From JADJLQ01 sp034439915 (GTDB taxonomy: Bacteria; Bacteroidota; Bacteroidia; Chitinophagales; Saprospiraceae): a DNA stretch of 64,000 nucleotides. Positions 17,994 through 27,709 of this stretch are shown here, one piece after another. Under the pieces are notes generated by a model that was not told the DNA's origin, ran no database searches, and was given only the letters and a program-made list of their open reading frames with translations. The stretch spans positions 1 through 64,000 of the forward strand of contig JAWXBI010000242.1 in the NCBI GenBank assembly GCA_034439915.1, read 5' to 3'. Within the stretch, counting starts at the first letter, position 1. Each line of letters starts with the position of its first letter. Made by a program: the position numbers and the translations under genes.

Positions 17994-20144
17994 ATGTCAA
18001 CTTTAAAAATAAATCAAAACCGGAGACAATTTCTTAAATCTTCAGCCTTAGCGGGTGGTGGTTTGTTTCTGAGTTTTAATCTCTTTAGCCAAAATGGAAG
18101 GGAAGACATTAAAGTACAGTCGGGAGAAGCAGACCTGATCAATTTTAATTCTTATTTGTCCATTCATCCCGATGGAACCGTTACTATATATTCCCCAAAC
18201 CCGGAAGTGGGACAGGGGATCAAGACTTCGTTCCCTATGATTATTGCCGAAGAGTTGGATATGGATTGGGCGAAAATCAAAGTGGTTCAGGCACCCCTGG
18301 ATACCAAACGCTTTGAGCGGCAGGTGGCTGGAGGAAGCAGGAGTACCCCGCATTCCTGGAAAAGGTTGAGGGAGGCTGGTGCATCCGCCCGAAATCTATT
18401 ATTGCAGGTCGCCGCAAGCGAATGGAAGGTGCCGGTAGAACAGTTGACTACATCCAAAGGCAAAGTCTGGCATCAGGCTTCGGGCAAAAGCCAGCATTAC
18501 GGTGCATTTGCAGCAGCCGCCTCAAAATTAAGTTTGCCCAAAGAAATAGCATTAAAAGACCCATCTAAGTTTCATACCATAGGTACTTGGGTAAAAGGGG
18601 TTGACAATCTCGATGTGTTCACCGGAAAGCCCATCTATGGAATAGATTTCTATAAACCCGGAATGCTACACGCCATGGTGGTAAGGGCCCCTGCATTTGG
18701 TCTAAAATTGAAAAGTGCTGACAGCGCAGCCGTAAAATCTATGCCCGGCATTATAGATGTAGTCAGTTTCAACAACAGGGTGGCTGTGATCGGAAAATCT
18801 ACCTGGGAGATCATGAAAGCGCGGAAAGAACTTAAAATTGAATGGGAAAAAGAAAGAGACCTGGAAAGCAGTTCAGGTCATGATCAAATATTAACCGAGA
18901 TGATCCAAACCGGTAAAATGGAAGCCAGGAGGACAGAAGGAGATGTGGATCAAGCGTTTAAACAGGCCGTTAAAATTGTAGAATCTGAGTTTCAATGTCC
19001 CTTTATTTCGCATAGTCCAATGGAACCCATGAATTTTTATGCCGATGTAAAGGAAGATAGTGCCGAACTCGTCGGCTCCACTCAAAACCCTGAAAGTGCC
19101 CGCAATGGGGTCGCGAAATTATTAAACCTTGCCCCTGAAAAAGTAAGTGTGGTCATTACCCGTATGGGAGGAGGATTTGGCAGGAGGTTAAACAGTGATT
19201 TTGCACTTGAAGCAGCTGAATTGTCAAAACTTATTAAGTCCCCCGTCAAGGTCACCTGGTCCAGAGAAGATGACATGACCGCCGGGATTTACCGGCCGGC
19301 ATGCAAATACAAATTCAAGGCCGGATTAGATAAAGAAGGTAAGATGATTGCTTTTCACCTCAGAGCAGCAGGGATGAACAGTGGCAATCCGGCACGTGAA
19401 AACAATTTTCCAGTGGGAGCAATTGATAATCTCCTGGTTGAATCCTCTGATTTTAAATCAGCTATTACTACAGGACCCTGGCGGGCGCCTATCACCAACT
19501 TTTTGGCTGGTGCCGAACAAATATTTTTTGACGAAGTAGCCGAAGCAGCCGGCAAAGACCCGGTCACGATGAGGCTGGAGTGGATTGCCAAAGCGAAAGC
19601 CAATCCGGTTGGAAAAGTATTGTACGAACCAGACCGATTTAAGTCAGTGATCGACCTTGTGGCCGAAAAGTCACAGTGGTTTAAAAAGAAAAAAGGTGTC
19701 TTTAAGGGATTCAGTGTTTATTTCTCACATTCGACCTACGTGGCCCAGGTCGCTGAAGTGGTAAAAGTAAAAGGCAAACCGGTAGTAAAAAAAGTATATT
19801 GTGCAGTAGATTGTGGTATCCTGGTCAATCAAAGTGGCGCCTTAAATCAGGTTATAGGTAGTGTAGTGGATGGTATGGGACATGCCATGTTTGCTAAATT
19901 GACATTTAAAGATGGTGCACCAGAACAAACCAACTTTAATTCATACCGGATTATACGAATGGGAGAAATCCCCGAAGTCGAAGTCCATTTTGTAAAAAAT
20001 ACCTTGGATCCTACTGGTCTGGGGGAGCCAGCTTTACCGCCAACCAGCGGAGCAGTCGGAAATGCCTTGTACAGGGCCACGGGCATTCGCTTCAGAAACC
20101 AGCCTTTTATTGATAATGAGGCGGGTGAGCGGATCATAAGCTAA
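17994..20144 (+). CDS. Molybdopterin-binding large subunit of a periplasmic aldehyde oxidase-like enzyme (IorB-like)
   Basis: 716 residues. The N-terminus has a twin-arginine signal (NRRQFLKSSALAGGGLF, Arg10-Arg11), so the folded, cofactor-loaded enzyme is exported to the periplasm. Cofactor-binding motifs include GGGFGRRLNSDF at residues 392-403, and the putative catalytic Glu678 lies in GLGEPALPP. The substrate cannot be read from the sequence; IorB relatives oxidise N-heterocycles or aldehydes. No FAD subunit and no c-type cytochrome subunit follows, so the electron acceptor is unknown. No cofactor-insertion chaperone (XdhC-like) lies nearby. Confidence 0.93.
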   Translation: MSTLKINQNRRQFLKSSALAGGGLFLSFNLFSQNGREDIKVQSGEADLINFNSYLSIHPDGTVTIYSPNPEVGQGIKTSFPMIIAEELDMDWAKIKVVQAPLDTKRFERQVAGGSRSTPHSWKRLREAGASARNLLLQVAASEWKVPVEQLTTSKGKVWHQASGKSQHYGAFAAAASKLSLPKEIALKDPSKFHTIGTWVKGVDNLDVFTGKPIYGIDFYKPGMLHAMVVRAPAFGLKLKSADSAAVKSMPGIIDVVSFNNRVAVIGKSTWEIMKARKELKIEWEKERDLESSSGHDQILTEMIQTGKMEARRTEGDVDQAFKQAVKIVESEFQCPFISHSPMEPMNFYADVKEDSAELVGSTQNPESARNGVAKLLNLAPEKVSVVITRMGGGFGRRLNSDFALEAAELSKLIKSPVKVTWSREDDMTAGIYRPACKYKFKAGLDKEGKMIAFHLRAAGMNSGNPARENNFPVGAIDNLLVESSDFKSAITTGPWRAPITNFLAGAEQIFFDEVAEAAGKDPVTMRLEWIAKAKANPVGKVLYEPDRFKSVIDLVAEKSQWFKKKKGVFKGFSVYFSHSTYVAQVAEVVKVKGKPVVKKVYCAVDCGILVNQSGALNQVIGSVVDGMGHAMFAKLTFKDGAPEQTNFNSYRIIRMGEIPEVEVHFVKNTLDPTGLGEPALPPTSGAVGNALYRATGIRFRNQPFIDNEAGERIIS

Positions 20145-20318
20145 AGACAGATCTCAGGTAGGGTAAATACTCCTGGCGTAAACCTGGGCTTAAAACAAGA
20201 CAATTGCCAGCTTTAATTATCGGCTGCCATTGACACCCAATCCGGAAAGGGGCGATTCGGACCCTGGATTGTCATTCACTCTTCTTTGCCAGGTTCAGTT
20301 ACTTTTATGAAAATATAG

Positions 20319-20326
20319 TATATTTG
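20319..20326 (+). promoter_or_regulatory. Candidate -7 element (TATATTTG) of the DUF177-rpmF operon
   Basis: TATATTTG, a perfect TAnnTTTG match, 30 bases upstream of the ATG at 20357. A possible TTG start at 20324 lies within this element and is therefore not used. Confidence 0.5.
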
Positions 20327-20356
20327 CGACCCAAAATTAAGGGAAAGCTCTTTACT

Positions 20357-20863
20357 ATGGAACCTTTAAAGGAATTTGCTGTACCGCTCAAAGGACTCAA
20401 ACCGGGATTGCATCAATATCATTTTGAGGTTGATAGCCGTTTTTTTAAACATTTTGACAAGTCACGCATTGAAGAAGGATTTTTTTCGGTTGACCTGGAA
20501 GTAGACAGAGCAACTGATCTGTTTACCGTTCGTTTTGATATTCGGGGGAAATATAAATGTTCCTGTGACAGGTGTCTGGCTCCGATTGAATTACCTATTC
20601 AGTATCAGGATCAATTGATTTTGAAATTTGAAGATGGTATAGATGATGATACGGTGGTCTATCTGGACCCTCAAACATCATCCTGGAACGCAGCCGGGAT
20701 CATTTTTGAAATGCTATGTATGGCGATGCCGCTGACCAATGTGTATGATTGTGATGGGTCAGTTTGTAACCAGGAAGTTCTGAAAAAGCTCGAGTATTTT
20801 GAAAAAACCAATATCGAAACTGATTCTCTTTGGGAGAATCTTAAAAATATAAAATTGAATTAA
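20357..20863 (+). CDS. YceD family protein (DUF177)
   Basis: 168 residues from ATG 20357 (MEPLKEFAVPLKGL). The promoter element upstream rules out the longer frame. The DUF177 core shows the cysteine motif YKCSCDRCLAPIELPI and the later acidic stretch. A second Cys pair (DCDGSVCN) sits near the C-terminus. The family is almost always encoded just before rpmF, as here (26 bases apart), and is linked to 23S rRNA or ribosome accumulation; in plants a homologue is needed for 23S maturation. Confidence 0.9.
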   Translation: MEPLKEFAVPLKGLKPGLHQYHFEVDSRFFKHFDKSRIEEGFFSVDLEVDRATDLFTVRFDIRGKYKCSCDRCLAPIELPIQYQDQLILKFEDGIDDDTVVYLDPQTSSWNAAGIIFEMLCMAMPLTNVYDCDGSVCNQEVLKKLEYFEKTNIETDSLWENLKNIKLN

Positions 20864-20889
20864 TCGACATTCATTATAAAACGTAAGTC

Positions 20890-21078
20890 ATGCCAAATCC
20901 AAAAACCAGGATTTCCAGATCCCGGAAAAACAAAAGACGTAATCACCACAAGGCAGAATTGCCTAATGTCTCTATTTGTAAGACCACCGGGGAAGCATTT
21001 CTCCGCCATCGTGCTTATTGGCATGAAGGGGACTTATATTATAAGGGAAGAGTGTTGGTGAAAGGAGTTGCGGAATAA
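20890..21078 (+). CDS. rpmF: 50S ribosomal protein L32
   Basis: 62 residues: basic N-terminus MPNPKTRISRSRKNKRRNHHKA and the fold SICKTTGEAFLRHRAYWHEG. Classical L32 has a four-cysteine zinc ribbon. Here only one Cys remains, a zinc-free form usual in Bacteroidota. Directly after the DUF177 gene, the conserved order. Confidence 0.97.
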   Translation: MPNPKTRISRSRKNKRRNHHKAELPNVSICKTTGEAFLRHRAYWHEGDLYYKGRVLVKGVAE

Positions 21079-21084
21079 TACCGG

Positions 21085-21465
21085 ATGAAGTCCATCATCA
21101 AAACGGCCGACGCCCCACTTCCTATTGGACCCTATAACCAGGCCATTAAAGCCAATGGTTGTCTGTATGTTTCCGGTCAGATTGCAATTAACCCGGCAGA
21201 TGGTTCATTGGTCAATAATACGCTGGAAGAAGAAGCCCACCAGGTACTAAAAAACCTCGGTGCCATCCTCAAAGCAGCCGGATTAGGGTATGAGGATGTA
21301 GTCAAATCCACCGTGTTTATTAAGGATATGCATCAGTTTGCAAGGGTGAATGCAGTTTACGGGGAGTACTTTCCCGCTGATACGGCACCTGCCCGGGAGA
21401 CGGTAGAAGTAGCTAACCTGCCGAAATTTGTTCAGATAGAAATTTCAGTGATAGCCGTTTATTAA
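21085..21465 (+). CDS. ridA: RidA family enamine/imine deaminase
   Basis: 126 residues. The RidA signature is complete: PIGPYNQAIKANGCLYVSGQIA near the start, the central EEEAHQVLKNLGAILKAAG, and VFIKDMHQFARVN...PARETVEVANLPKFVQIEISVIA, where the conserved Arg and Glu of the active site lie. It hydrolyses reactive 2-aminoacrylate-type enamines made by PLP enzymes. It lies 6 bases after rpmF and 9 before trpS, so it probably shares their transcript. Confidence 0.96.
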   Translation: MKSIIKTADAPLPIGPYNQAIKANGCLYVSGQIAINPADGSLVNNTLEEEAHQVLKNLGAILKAAGLGYEDVVKSTVFIKDMHQFARVNAVYGEYFPADTAPARETVEVANLPKFVQIEISVIAVY

Positions 21466-21474
21466 TTTAAATCC

Positions 21475-22500
21475 ATGGAGCCAGCTTCGCCGGTAAGACA
21501 AAGGGTGTTATCCTGTATGCAACCCACTGGCCATTTACATTTTGGCAGGTATTTTGGCGCTGTTCAGAATTGGGTAAAGTTGCAGGAGACCTATGAATGT
21601 TATTATGGGATTGTAGACTATCATGCGATGACTATGCCCTATAAAGCCCCGGCGCTGAGGGAATCTACCTGGAACGGGATTTTTGGATTGATCGCATGTG
21701 GTATTGAACCGGAAAATATCTTCATTCAGTCCTGGGTACCAGAGCATGCCGAACTGGCCTGGATTTTAGGCTGTTTTGCCAGCTATGGTGAAGTGCAACG
21801 TATGACCCAGTTTAAAGACAAAACAGTTCAACTCGCAGAAAAAGACAAGGATTCATTTATTTCTGTGGGCCTATATACCTATCCCGTATTACAAGCCGCA
21901 GATATCCTGATCTATAAACCCAAATATGTACCGGTAGGAAAAGACCAGGAACAACACCTGGAACTCACCCGCAATATTGCCAACCGGCTCAATAATCAGG
22001 TAGGTAAAGAAATATTACCTGTTCCGGAGGCACTGTATACCGAAGTACCTAAAGTAATGTCCACAGCTGATCCGTCTAAAAAGATGAGCGCCAGCCTGGG
22101 AGAAAAACACAATATCAATGTATTTGCACCCGCAGAGACTATCCGGAAGCAGATCAGGTCTGCGGTTACGGATCCGGGCGCGACTAAACCTGAAATCATG
22201 AGTCCGGGGGTGGAAAATTTATTTTCACTCTTAAAGGCCGGAGGTCAGGTTGAACTGAACCGTCAATTGAATCTGGAATATGAACGCAATGAATTAAAGT
22301 ATTCAGCCCTCAAAGATGCTGTGGCAGATACCCTGGTCACCCTGAGTGACCCCATGAGACAAAAGATGGAGGAGATACTAACTCATAAAAAAGAATACAA
22401 ACAGCGGATTAAGCAGAGTTCTGAACATATCCGCAAAAGGGCTAAACTCAATCTGGATGAAATTAAAGAAGCCTGCGGACTGATGCTGACTTCCTGGTAA
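21475..22500 (+). CDS. trpS: Tryptophanyl-tRNA synthetase
   Basis: 341 residues, class I fold. The HIGH-equivalent is PTGHLHFGRYFGAVQNW near residue 22, with WIxGC-like LAWILGCFASYGE and TQFKDK further on. The KMSKS-equivalent is KKMSASLG near residue 202, with Ala-Ser in place of Lys-Ser, a variant seen in this group. QIRSAVTDPG and the C-terminal anticodon-binding helices follow. Length and start (ATG 21475) fit the family. Confidence 0.97.
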   Translation: MEPASPVRQRVLSCMQPTGHLHFGRYFGAVQNWVKLQETYECYYGIVDYHAMTMPYKAPALRESTWNGIFGLIACGIEPENIFIQSWVPEHAELAWILGCFASYGEVQRMTQFKDKTVQLAEKDKDSFISVGLYTYPVLQAADILIYKPKYVPVGKDQEQHLELTRNIANRLNNQVGKEILPVPEALYTEVPKVMSTADPSKKMSASLGEKHNINVFAPAETIRKQIRSAVTDPGATKPEIMSPGVENLFSLLKAGGQVELNRQLNLEYERNELKYSALKDAVADTLVTLSDPMRQKMEEILTHKKEYKQRIKQSSEHIRKRAKLNLDEIKEACGLMLTSW

Positions 22501-22570
22501 TCCTTCAATAGGTGGTGCAGCAAATAAAAATTAAATCTTACCTTTTCCATTCAGATAAAAAGATAAGAAA

Positions 22571-23182
22571 ATGAAGATCATTTGTGTAGGCAGGAATTAT
22601 ATCAACCATGCCAAAGAATTAAGTAACCCGGTGCCCACGGAACCCGTGTTGTTTATGAAGCCCTCGACGGCACTGTTAATTAACAAACGCCCTTTTTTTT
22701 ATCCGGGGTTTAGTAAAAATATTCACCATGAACTCGAATTGGTCATTCAGATCAATCATAATGGCAAAGCGATTCAACCTGAATTTGCGCATAAGTATTA
22801 TGATAAAATCGGACTGGGCATAGATTTCACCGCTCGGGATATCCAGGATAAATGCAAAGAAAAAAGCCTGCCCTGGGAAATTGCCAAAGCATTTGATTAC
22901 TCCGCGGTATTGGGAGACCTGATCTCGCTTTCCGGGTTAAAAAAACGTGACGCGATAGAATTTGAACTTAAAAAAAATGGAGAAAGGGTCCAATTGGGTA
23001 ATTCACAGGATATGATATTCAACTTTAATCAGATTATTTGTTATGCCTCGCAGTTTTTTAAATTGTTGAAAGGGGATTTGATCTATACCGGGACACCGGC
23101 GGGAGTAGGCCCAGTAACTCCAGGGGATACGCTGGAAGGATATCTGGAGGGCACATCTCTTTTGTATGTGAATGTAAAATGA
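22571..23182 (+). CDS. Fumarylacetoacetate hydrolase (FAH) family protein
   Basis: 203 residues, the short single-domain FAH form (acylpyruvase-like). Motifs: MKIICVGRNYINHAKEL, PVLFMKPSTALL, the metal-binding HHELELVIQI, and GIDFTARDIQDKCKEK with PWEIAKAFDYSAVLG, then IYTGTPAGVGPV. Such enzymes hydrolyse or decarboxylate acylpyruvates such as fumarylpyruvate or oxaloacetate; substrate not decided by sequence. It lies between trpS and metK without obvious functional partners. Confidence 0.92.
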   Translation: MKIICVGRNYINHAKELSNPVPTEPVLFMKPSTALLINKRPFFYPGFSKNIHHELELVIQINHNGKAIQPEFAHKYYDKIGLGIDFTARDIQDKCKEKSLPWEIAKAFDYSAVLGDLISLSGLKKRDAIEFELKKNGERVQLGNSQDMIFNFNQIICYASQFFKLLKGDLIYTGTPAGVGPVTPGDTLEGYLEGTSLLYVNVK

Positions 23183-23221
23183 GTCTGAAGGCAGAAAAGG
23201 CACATATTCAAATTTTATATA

Positions 23222-23229
23222 TACATTTG
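23222..23229 (+). promoter_or_regulatory. Candidate -7 element (TACATTTG) of metK
   Basis: TACATTTG matches TAnnTTTG, 55 bases before the metK ATG at 23285. The leader would be about 50 bases, too short for a known SAM riboswitch, and I see no such fold. Confidence 0.45.
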
Positions 23230-23284
23230 TATGCACCCGAATTAATTTTTTATTTATCAATTATAACCCATCTAATTATTCGTT

Positions 23285-24541
23285 ATGCCATATTTATTTA
23301 CGTCTGAATCTGTATCCGAAGGACACCCGGACAAAATAGCGGATCAGATCTCCGACGCACTTATCGATCATTTTCTGGCTTTTGATTCCGAATCCAAAGT
23401 AGCTTGTGAAACCTTAGTCACTACAGGTCAGGTGGTGCTGGCGGGGGAAGTAAAATCCAAAACCTACCTGGATGTCCAGGAAATCACCCGCGGTGTCATC
23501 CGCAAAATAGGTTATACCAAGAGTGAGTATATGTTTGAAGCCAATTCCTGTGGTATATTTTCTGCCATCCACGAACAATCCGCCGATATCAACCGGGGTG
23601 TGGACCGGACCAACCGGGAAGATCAGGGGGCAGGGGATCAGGGGATGATGTTTGGATATGCCTGCCAGGAAACCGAAGATTATATGCCACTACCACTTTA
23701 CCTCGCCCATCAGCTTTTAATGGAACTGGCAGATTTGAGGAGAGAAAACAAACAAATCAAATACCTGAGACCGGATGCTAAAAGCCAGGTGACTATAGAA
23801 TATGATGATAACAATAAACCCAGTAGGATAGATACGATTGTAATTTCTACCCAGCATGATGAATTCGGTACTGATGAAGAAATGGCTAAAAAAATCCACA
23901 AAGACATGGTGGAGATATTAGTACCTCGGTTGAAGAAAAAACTGGATGCGCAGAATCAGAAACTGTTCAACAATAAGATAAAATACCATATCAACCCAAC
24001 CGGCAAATTTGTCATTGGAGGCCCACACGGTGATACCGGACTTACCGGAAGAAAAATCATAGTGGATACCTATGGTGGCAAAGGCGCTCACGGCGGAGGA
24101 GCTTTTTCCGGCAAAGACCCTTCGAAAGTGGACCGCTCAGCGGCTTATGCTACCCGTCATATTGCAAAAAACCTGGTCGCAGCAGGGGTCTGTGAAGAGG
24201 TATTGGTGCAGGTATCTTATGCCATCGGTGTAGCTCAACCCATGGGATTATACGTCAATACCTATGGCACCAATAAAGTCAACCTCAACGATGGAGAGAT
24301 AGCAGATAAACTGCTGGCGTTATTTGATATGCGACCCTATGCCATAGAAAAGAGATTAAAATTGCGCAACCCGATCTACAGTGAAACGGCATCGTACGGA
24401 CATATGGGCCGCAAATCGGAAACCGTGGTAAAAGAATTTAAATCACCGGATGGTAAGTTCAAAAAAGTAAAGGTGGAATTATTTACCTGGGAAAAACTCG
24501 ACAAAGTCAAGGATATTAAAAAAGCCTTTGGTTTAAAATAA
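23285..24541 (+). CDS. metK: S-adenosylmethionine synthase
   Basis: 418 residues. N-terminus LFTSESVSEGHPDKIADQIS, then GAGDQGMMFGYACQET, the P-loop-like GGAFSGKDPSKVDRSAAY and IGGPHGDTGLTGRKIIVD. It forms SAM from methionine and ATP. The product of its use, S-adenosylhomocysteine, would be handled by ahcY at 41508-42821 in this same window. Followed by a clear intrinsic terminator. Confidence 0.98.
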   Translation: MPYLFTSESVSEGHPDKIADQISDALIDHFLAFDSESKVACETLVTTGQVVLAGEVKSKTYLDVQEITRGVIRKIGYTKSEYMFEANSCGIFSAIHEQSADINRGVDRTNREDQGAGDQGMMFGYACQETEDYMPLPLYLAHQLLMELADLRRENKQIKYLRPDAKSQVTIEYDDNNKPSRIDTIVISTQHDEFGTDEEMAKKIHKDMVEILVPRLKKKLDAQNQKLFNNKIKYHINPTGKFVIGGPHGDTGLTGRKIIVDTYGGKGAHGGGAFSGKDPSKVDRSAAYATRHIAKNLVAAGVCEEVLVQVSYAIGVAQPMGLYVNTYGTNKVNLNDGEIADKLLALFDMRPYAIEKRLKLRNPIYSETASYGHMGRKSETVVKEFKSPDGKFKKVKVELFTWEKLDKVKDIKKAFGLK

Positions 24542-24573
24542 GAAAACTACAGTAATTTCAAAAGGCAAAATGG

Positions 24574-24607
24574 AAAGAGGCCCCGTAAAGCGGATGGCCT
24601 CTTTTTT
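24574..24607 (+). terminator. Rho-independent terminator after metK
   Basis: Perfect 9-base stem AAAGAGGCC (24574-24582) and GGCCTCTTT (24596-24604) with a 13-base loop, running straight into T residues to 24607. It lies 32 bases after the metK stop. Confidence 0.85.
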
Positions 24608-24755
24608 GTTTTAAGCTGGAGCTAAGTTGAAATAAAAGTACACTATTTAGTGTTTTTTCAATCCTTAATGGATCCTGGTAATGCAGGCAATACACATAGA
24701 TAAAAAACATATATAAAATAATGTGATCAAGGCTGATTATAGGAAAGCATATTCG

Positions 24756-24763
24756 TATTTTTG
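24756..24763 (+). promoter_or_regulatory. Candidate -7 element (TATTTTTG) of gcvP
   Basis: TATTTTTG matches TAnnTTTG, 23 bases before the ATG at 24787. I see no glycine riboswitch in the 180 bases after the metK terminator. Confidence 0.45.
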
Positions 24764-24786
24764 CACCCACAAAGCTAAATCAATAC

Positions 24787-27627
24787 ATGTCCCATCCACA
24801 TTCCTTTGCTCCCCGACATTTAGGCAATGATGCGGCGGAAGTCGCCGCTATGTTAAAAATCATAGGAGTCAATACCCTCGAGCAACTCATAGATGAAACC
24901 ATTCCGCAAACTATCCGCATGAATGAAACGCTCGACATTCCCGACGCCCTTAGTGAATTGGAGTATTCGAGGCATATCAAGTCACTGGCAGAAAAAAACA
25001 AGGTCTTCAGATCTTATATCGGTCAGGGATATTTCGGAACATTTACACCATCGCCTATTCTGAGGAATATTTTTCAAAATCCGGGATGGTATACTCAATA
25101 CACACCTTATCAGGCAGAGATTGCTCAGGGAAGGCTGGAAGCCTTGTTGAACTTTCAAACGGTAGTAGCGGACCTCACCGCTCTTCCTATTGCCAACGCC
25201 TCTCTTTTGGATGAAGGCACAGCCGCCGCGGAGGCTATGATTATGTTTTATCACCTGGCAAATAAAACTGAACACAACATTAAAAATAAGTTTTTGGTGA
25301 GCGAGGATGTTTATGTGCATACCCTCGATGTTATCCGCACCCGTGCCAAGGCATTAGATATCGTATTAATCATCAAAGCAGTGGATACGACAGATTTGAA
25401 TGACAAAGAAATATTCGGGCTTTTACTTCAATATCCTGGAAAAGAAGGTCAGGTGACCGACTACAGCCAACTCTGTGCGGATGCTCATTTAAACGCTATC
25501 TACGTAGCTGCAGCAACCGATTTATTGGCTCTGTCCATTCTGACCCCTCCCGGAGAATGGGGAGCCGATGTAGCCATTGGCAATTCTCAGCGATTTGGGG
25601 TGCCTGTTGGATTTGGTGGCCCTCATGCCGCTTTTTTTGCCTGTAAAGATGAATTTAAAAGACAGATCCCTGGTCGAATCATTGGCTTAAGTATAGATCA
25701 CCACGGATTGACGGCTTACCGGATGGCCCTTCAGACCAGAGAACAACACATAAAAAGAGAAAAAGCAACCAGTAATATTTGTACTGCCCAGGCTTTATTG
25801 GCGATTATGAGCGGCATGTATGCAGTGTATTATGGGCCGGAAGGCATTGCTGCTTTAGGCAAAGACGTCCACCAAAAAGCGCTTTCTCTGGCCGAAAGTC
25901 TTCAAAATGCCGGGTATAAATTAAAACATCCATTTTATTTTGATACCCTTGCTATCGTTTCAGATGGTGCACTAAGCCAGGGGATTCGAGCCAGGGCAGA
26001 GTCAAAAGGGATTAATTTTTATTACACCTCCGAATGTATACAGATCAGCCTGGATGAGACAGTCACCCGGGAGGATATGATGGAGATACTGGAAATTTTT
26101 GATATCGTTCCTGGCAGTCACCGGGGAGAAGTTATACCTCAAAACCTCCGGCGAAACTCAAAATTTTTAACCCATCCGATATTTAATTTATACCATTCAG
26201 AGACCAGTCTGATGAGGTATATCAAACAATTGGAAAATAAAGACATCTCCCTGGTCCATTCCATGATTTCCCTCGGGTCTTGCACCATGAAATTAAATGC
26301 TGTTTCTGAATTGTTGCCGGTCTCTTTGGATGCCTTTTCTTCCATACATCCGTTTGTACCGGCCGATCAAGCGCAAGGATATCACACTGTTTTTCAAAGA
26401 CTGGAAGCCTGGCTCTGCGCGATTACCGGTATGAAGGCCTGTTCCCTCCAGCCCAATAGTGGTGCTCAGGGAGAATATGCGGGTTTGTTGACGATTGCCG
26501 CATATCATGAGCATCACCAGCAGATGGGTAGGAATATTGCATTGATCCCTGAATCCGCCCACGGCACCAATCCTGCCAGTGCGATTATGGCAGGTATGAA
26601 AGTCGTGGTGACCAAAACGGATGCCCAGGGAAATATCGATCTGAACGATTTGGTAAGGTTGGCCGATCTCCATGCAGATCAATTGTCTTGTCTCATGGTT
26701 ACTTATCCTTCTACACACGGGGTATTTGAAACTCATATAAAAGAAATCTGTAAAATAATCCACGACCGGGGCGGGTTGGTCTACATGGACGGAGCTAATA
26801 TGAATGCACAGGTAGGACTGACCAGCCCCGGATTGATCCATGCGGATGTATGCCATCTCAACCTACACAAAACTTTTGCCATTCCTCATGGTGGAGGTGG
26901 GCCTGGGGTTGGACCGATTTGTGTAAATGAAAAACTTGCCCCGTATCTACCGGGTCACAGCTTTGTAAAAACAGGTGGAAGCCAGGCTATACATGCCGTC
27001 AGCAGCGCTCCATGGGGCAGTGCCAGCATATTATTGATTTCATATGGTTACATTGCAATGTTGGGCAACCAAGGGGTTTTGGATGCTACCCGGCACGCTA
27101 TATTAAATGCCAACTATATCAAAGCAAGACTGGAATCCAGTTACCAGATCTTGTACAGTGGCGAGAAAGGTAGGGCTGCCCATGAAATGATTATCGATCT
27201 GAGACCTTTTAAAGGGGTGGGCATATCGGCTGAAGATGTTGCCAAAAGGCTGATGGATTATGGTTTTCATGCACCTACCTTATCCTTCCCGGTTCCAGGT
27301 ACTATGATGATTGAACCCACTGAATCTGAAAACAAATCGGAGCTGGATCGATTTTGTGAGGCTATGCTGCAGATTAAGAAAGAGATCGACGAAATTGCCC
27401 AGGGCGAAGCCGATTCGACGGATAACGTCCTTAAAAACGCACCACATACCTGCCTGCACGTCTTATCGGATGATTGGACCCATCTTTATCCCAGATCTAA
27501 AGCGGCTTATCCTCTGGAATACCTCAGGCACCAGAAGATATGGCCTACCGTAGGCAGGGTCAATAATGCTTTTGGTGACCGGAATCTGATCTGTACCTGC
27601 CCGCCAATGGAGGCGTATAGCGGGTAA
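24787..27627 (+). CDS. gcvP: Glycine dehydrogenase (decarboxylating), glycine cleavage P protein
   Basis: 946 residues, the single-chain form with fused alpha and beta halves. N-terminal half: FAPRHLG, YIGQGYFGTFTPSPILRNI, LLDEGTAAAEAM and GVPVGFGGPHAAFFA. C-terminal half: SCTMKLNA, QPNSGAQGEYAGLL, PESAHGTNPASAIMAGM, and the PLP-binding Lys695 in LNLHKTFAIPHGGGGPG. It decarboxylates glycine and passes the aminomethyl group to lipoyl-H protein. gcvT and gcvH are not in the window. Confidence 0.98.
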   Translation: MSHPHSFAPRHLGNDAAEVAAMLKIIGVNTLEQLIDETIPQTIRMNETLDIPDALSELEYSRHIKSLAEKNKVFRSYIGQGYFGTFTPSPILRNIFQNPGWYTQYTPYQAEIAQGRLEALLNFQTVVADLTALPIANASLLDEGTAAAEAMIMFYHLANKTEHNIKNKFLVSEDVYVHTLDVIRTRAKALDIVLIIKAVDTTDLNDKEIFGLLLQYPGKEGQVTDYSQLCADAHLNAIYVAAATDLLALSILTPPGEWGADVAIGNSQRFGVPVGFGGPHAAFFACKDEFKRQIPGRIIGLSIDHHGLTAYRMALQTREQHIKREKATSNICTAQALLAIMSGMYAVYYGPEGIAALGKDVHQKALSLAESLQNAGYKLKHPFYFDTLAIVSDGALSQGIRARAESKGINFYYTSECIQISLDETVTREDMMEILEIFDIVPGSHRGEVIPQNLRRNSKFLTHPIFNLYHSETSLMRYIKQLENKDISLVHSMISLGSCTMKLNAVSELLPVSLDAFSSIHPFVPADQAQGYHTVFQRLEAWLCAITGMKACSLQPNSGAQGEYAGLLTIAAYHEHHQQMGRNIALIPESAHGTNPASAIMAGMKVVVTKTDAQGNIDLNDLVRLADLHADQLSCLMVTYPSTHGVFETHIKEICKIIHDRGGLVYMDGANMNAQVGLTSPGLIHADVCHLNLHKTFAIPHGGGGPGVGPICVNEKLAPYLPGHSFVKTGGSQAIHAVSSAPWGSASILLISYGYIAMLGNQGVLDATRHAILNANYIKARLESSYQILYSGEKGRAAHEMIIDLRPFKGVGISAEDVAKRLMDYGFHAPTLSFPVPGTMMIEPTESENKSELDRFCEAMLQIKKEIDEIAQGEADSTDNVLKNAPHTCLHVLSDDWTHLYPRSKAAYPLEYLRHQKIWPTVGRVNNAFGDRNLICTCPPMEAYSG

Positions 27628-27697
27628 AACGACTTCAATAATTCAGTGGTTTATCGGACTTGCAATAAATGATCAAACGGGGTTGGTCTATTTTAAG

Positions 27698-27705
27698 TAA
27701 TTTTG
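27698..27705 (+). promoter_or_regulatory. Candidate -7 element (TAATTTTG) of the ribA operon
   Basis: TAATTTTG matches TAnnTTTG and ends four bases before the ribA ATG (27710). No alternative ATG follows closely, so the transcript is probably leaderless or nearly so. Confidence 0.45.
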
Positions 27706-27709
27706 CGCC

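Noticed and set aside
20231..20274. Imperfect inverted repeat (TGAC..AATCC and GGATT-GTCA) upstream of the DUF177 promoter
   Set aside because: The left arm needs a bulge of several bases and no T-run follows; possible but unsupported.
23229..23284. Possible SAM riboswitch before metK
   Set aside because: The leader is only about 50 bases, too short for known SAM riboswitch folds, with no matching stems.
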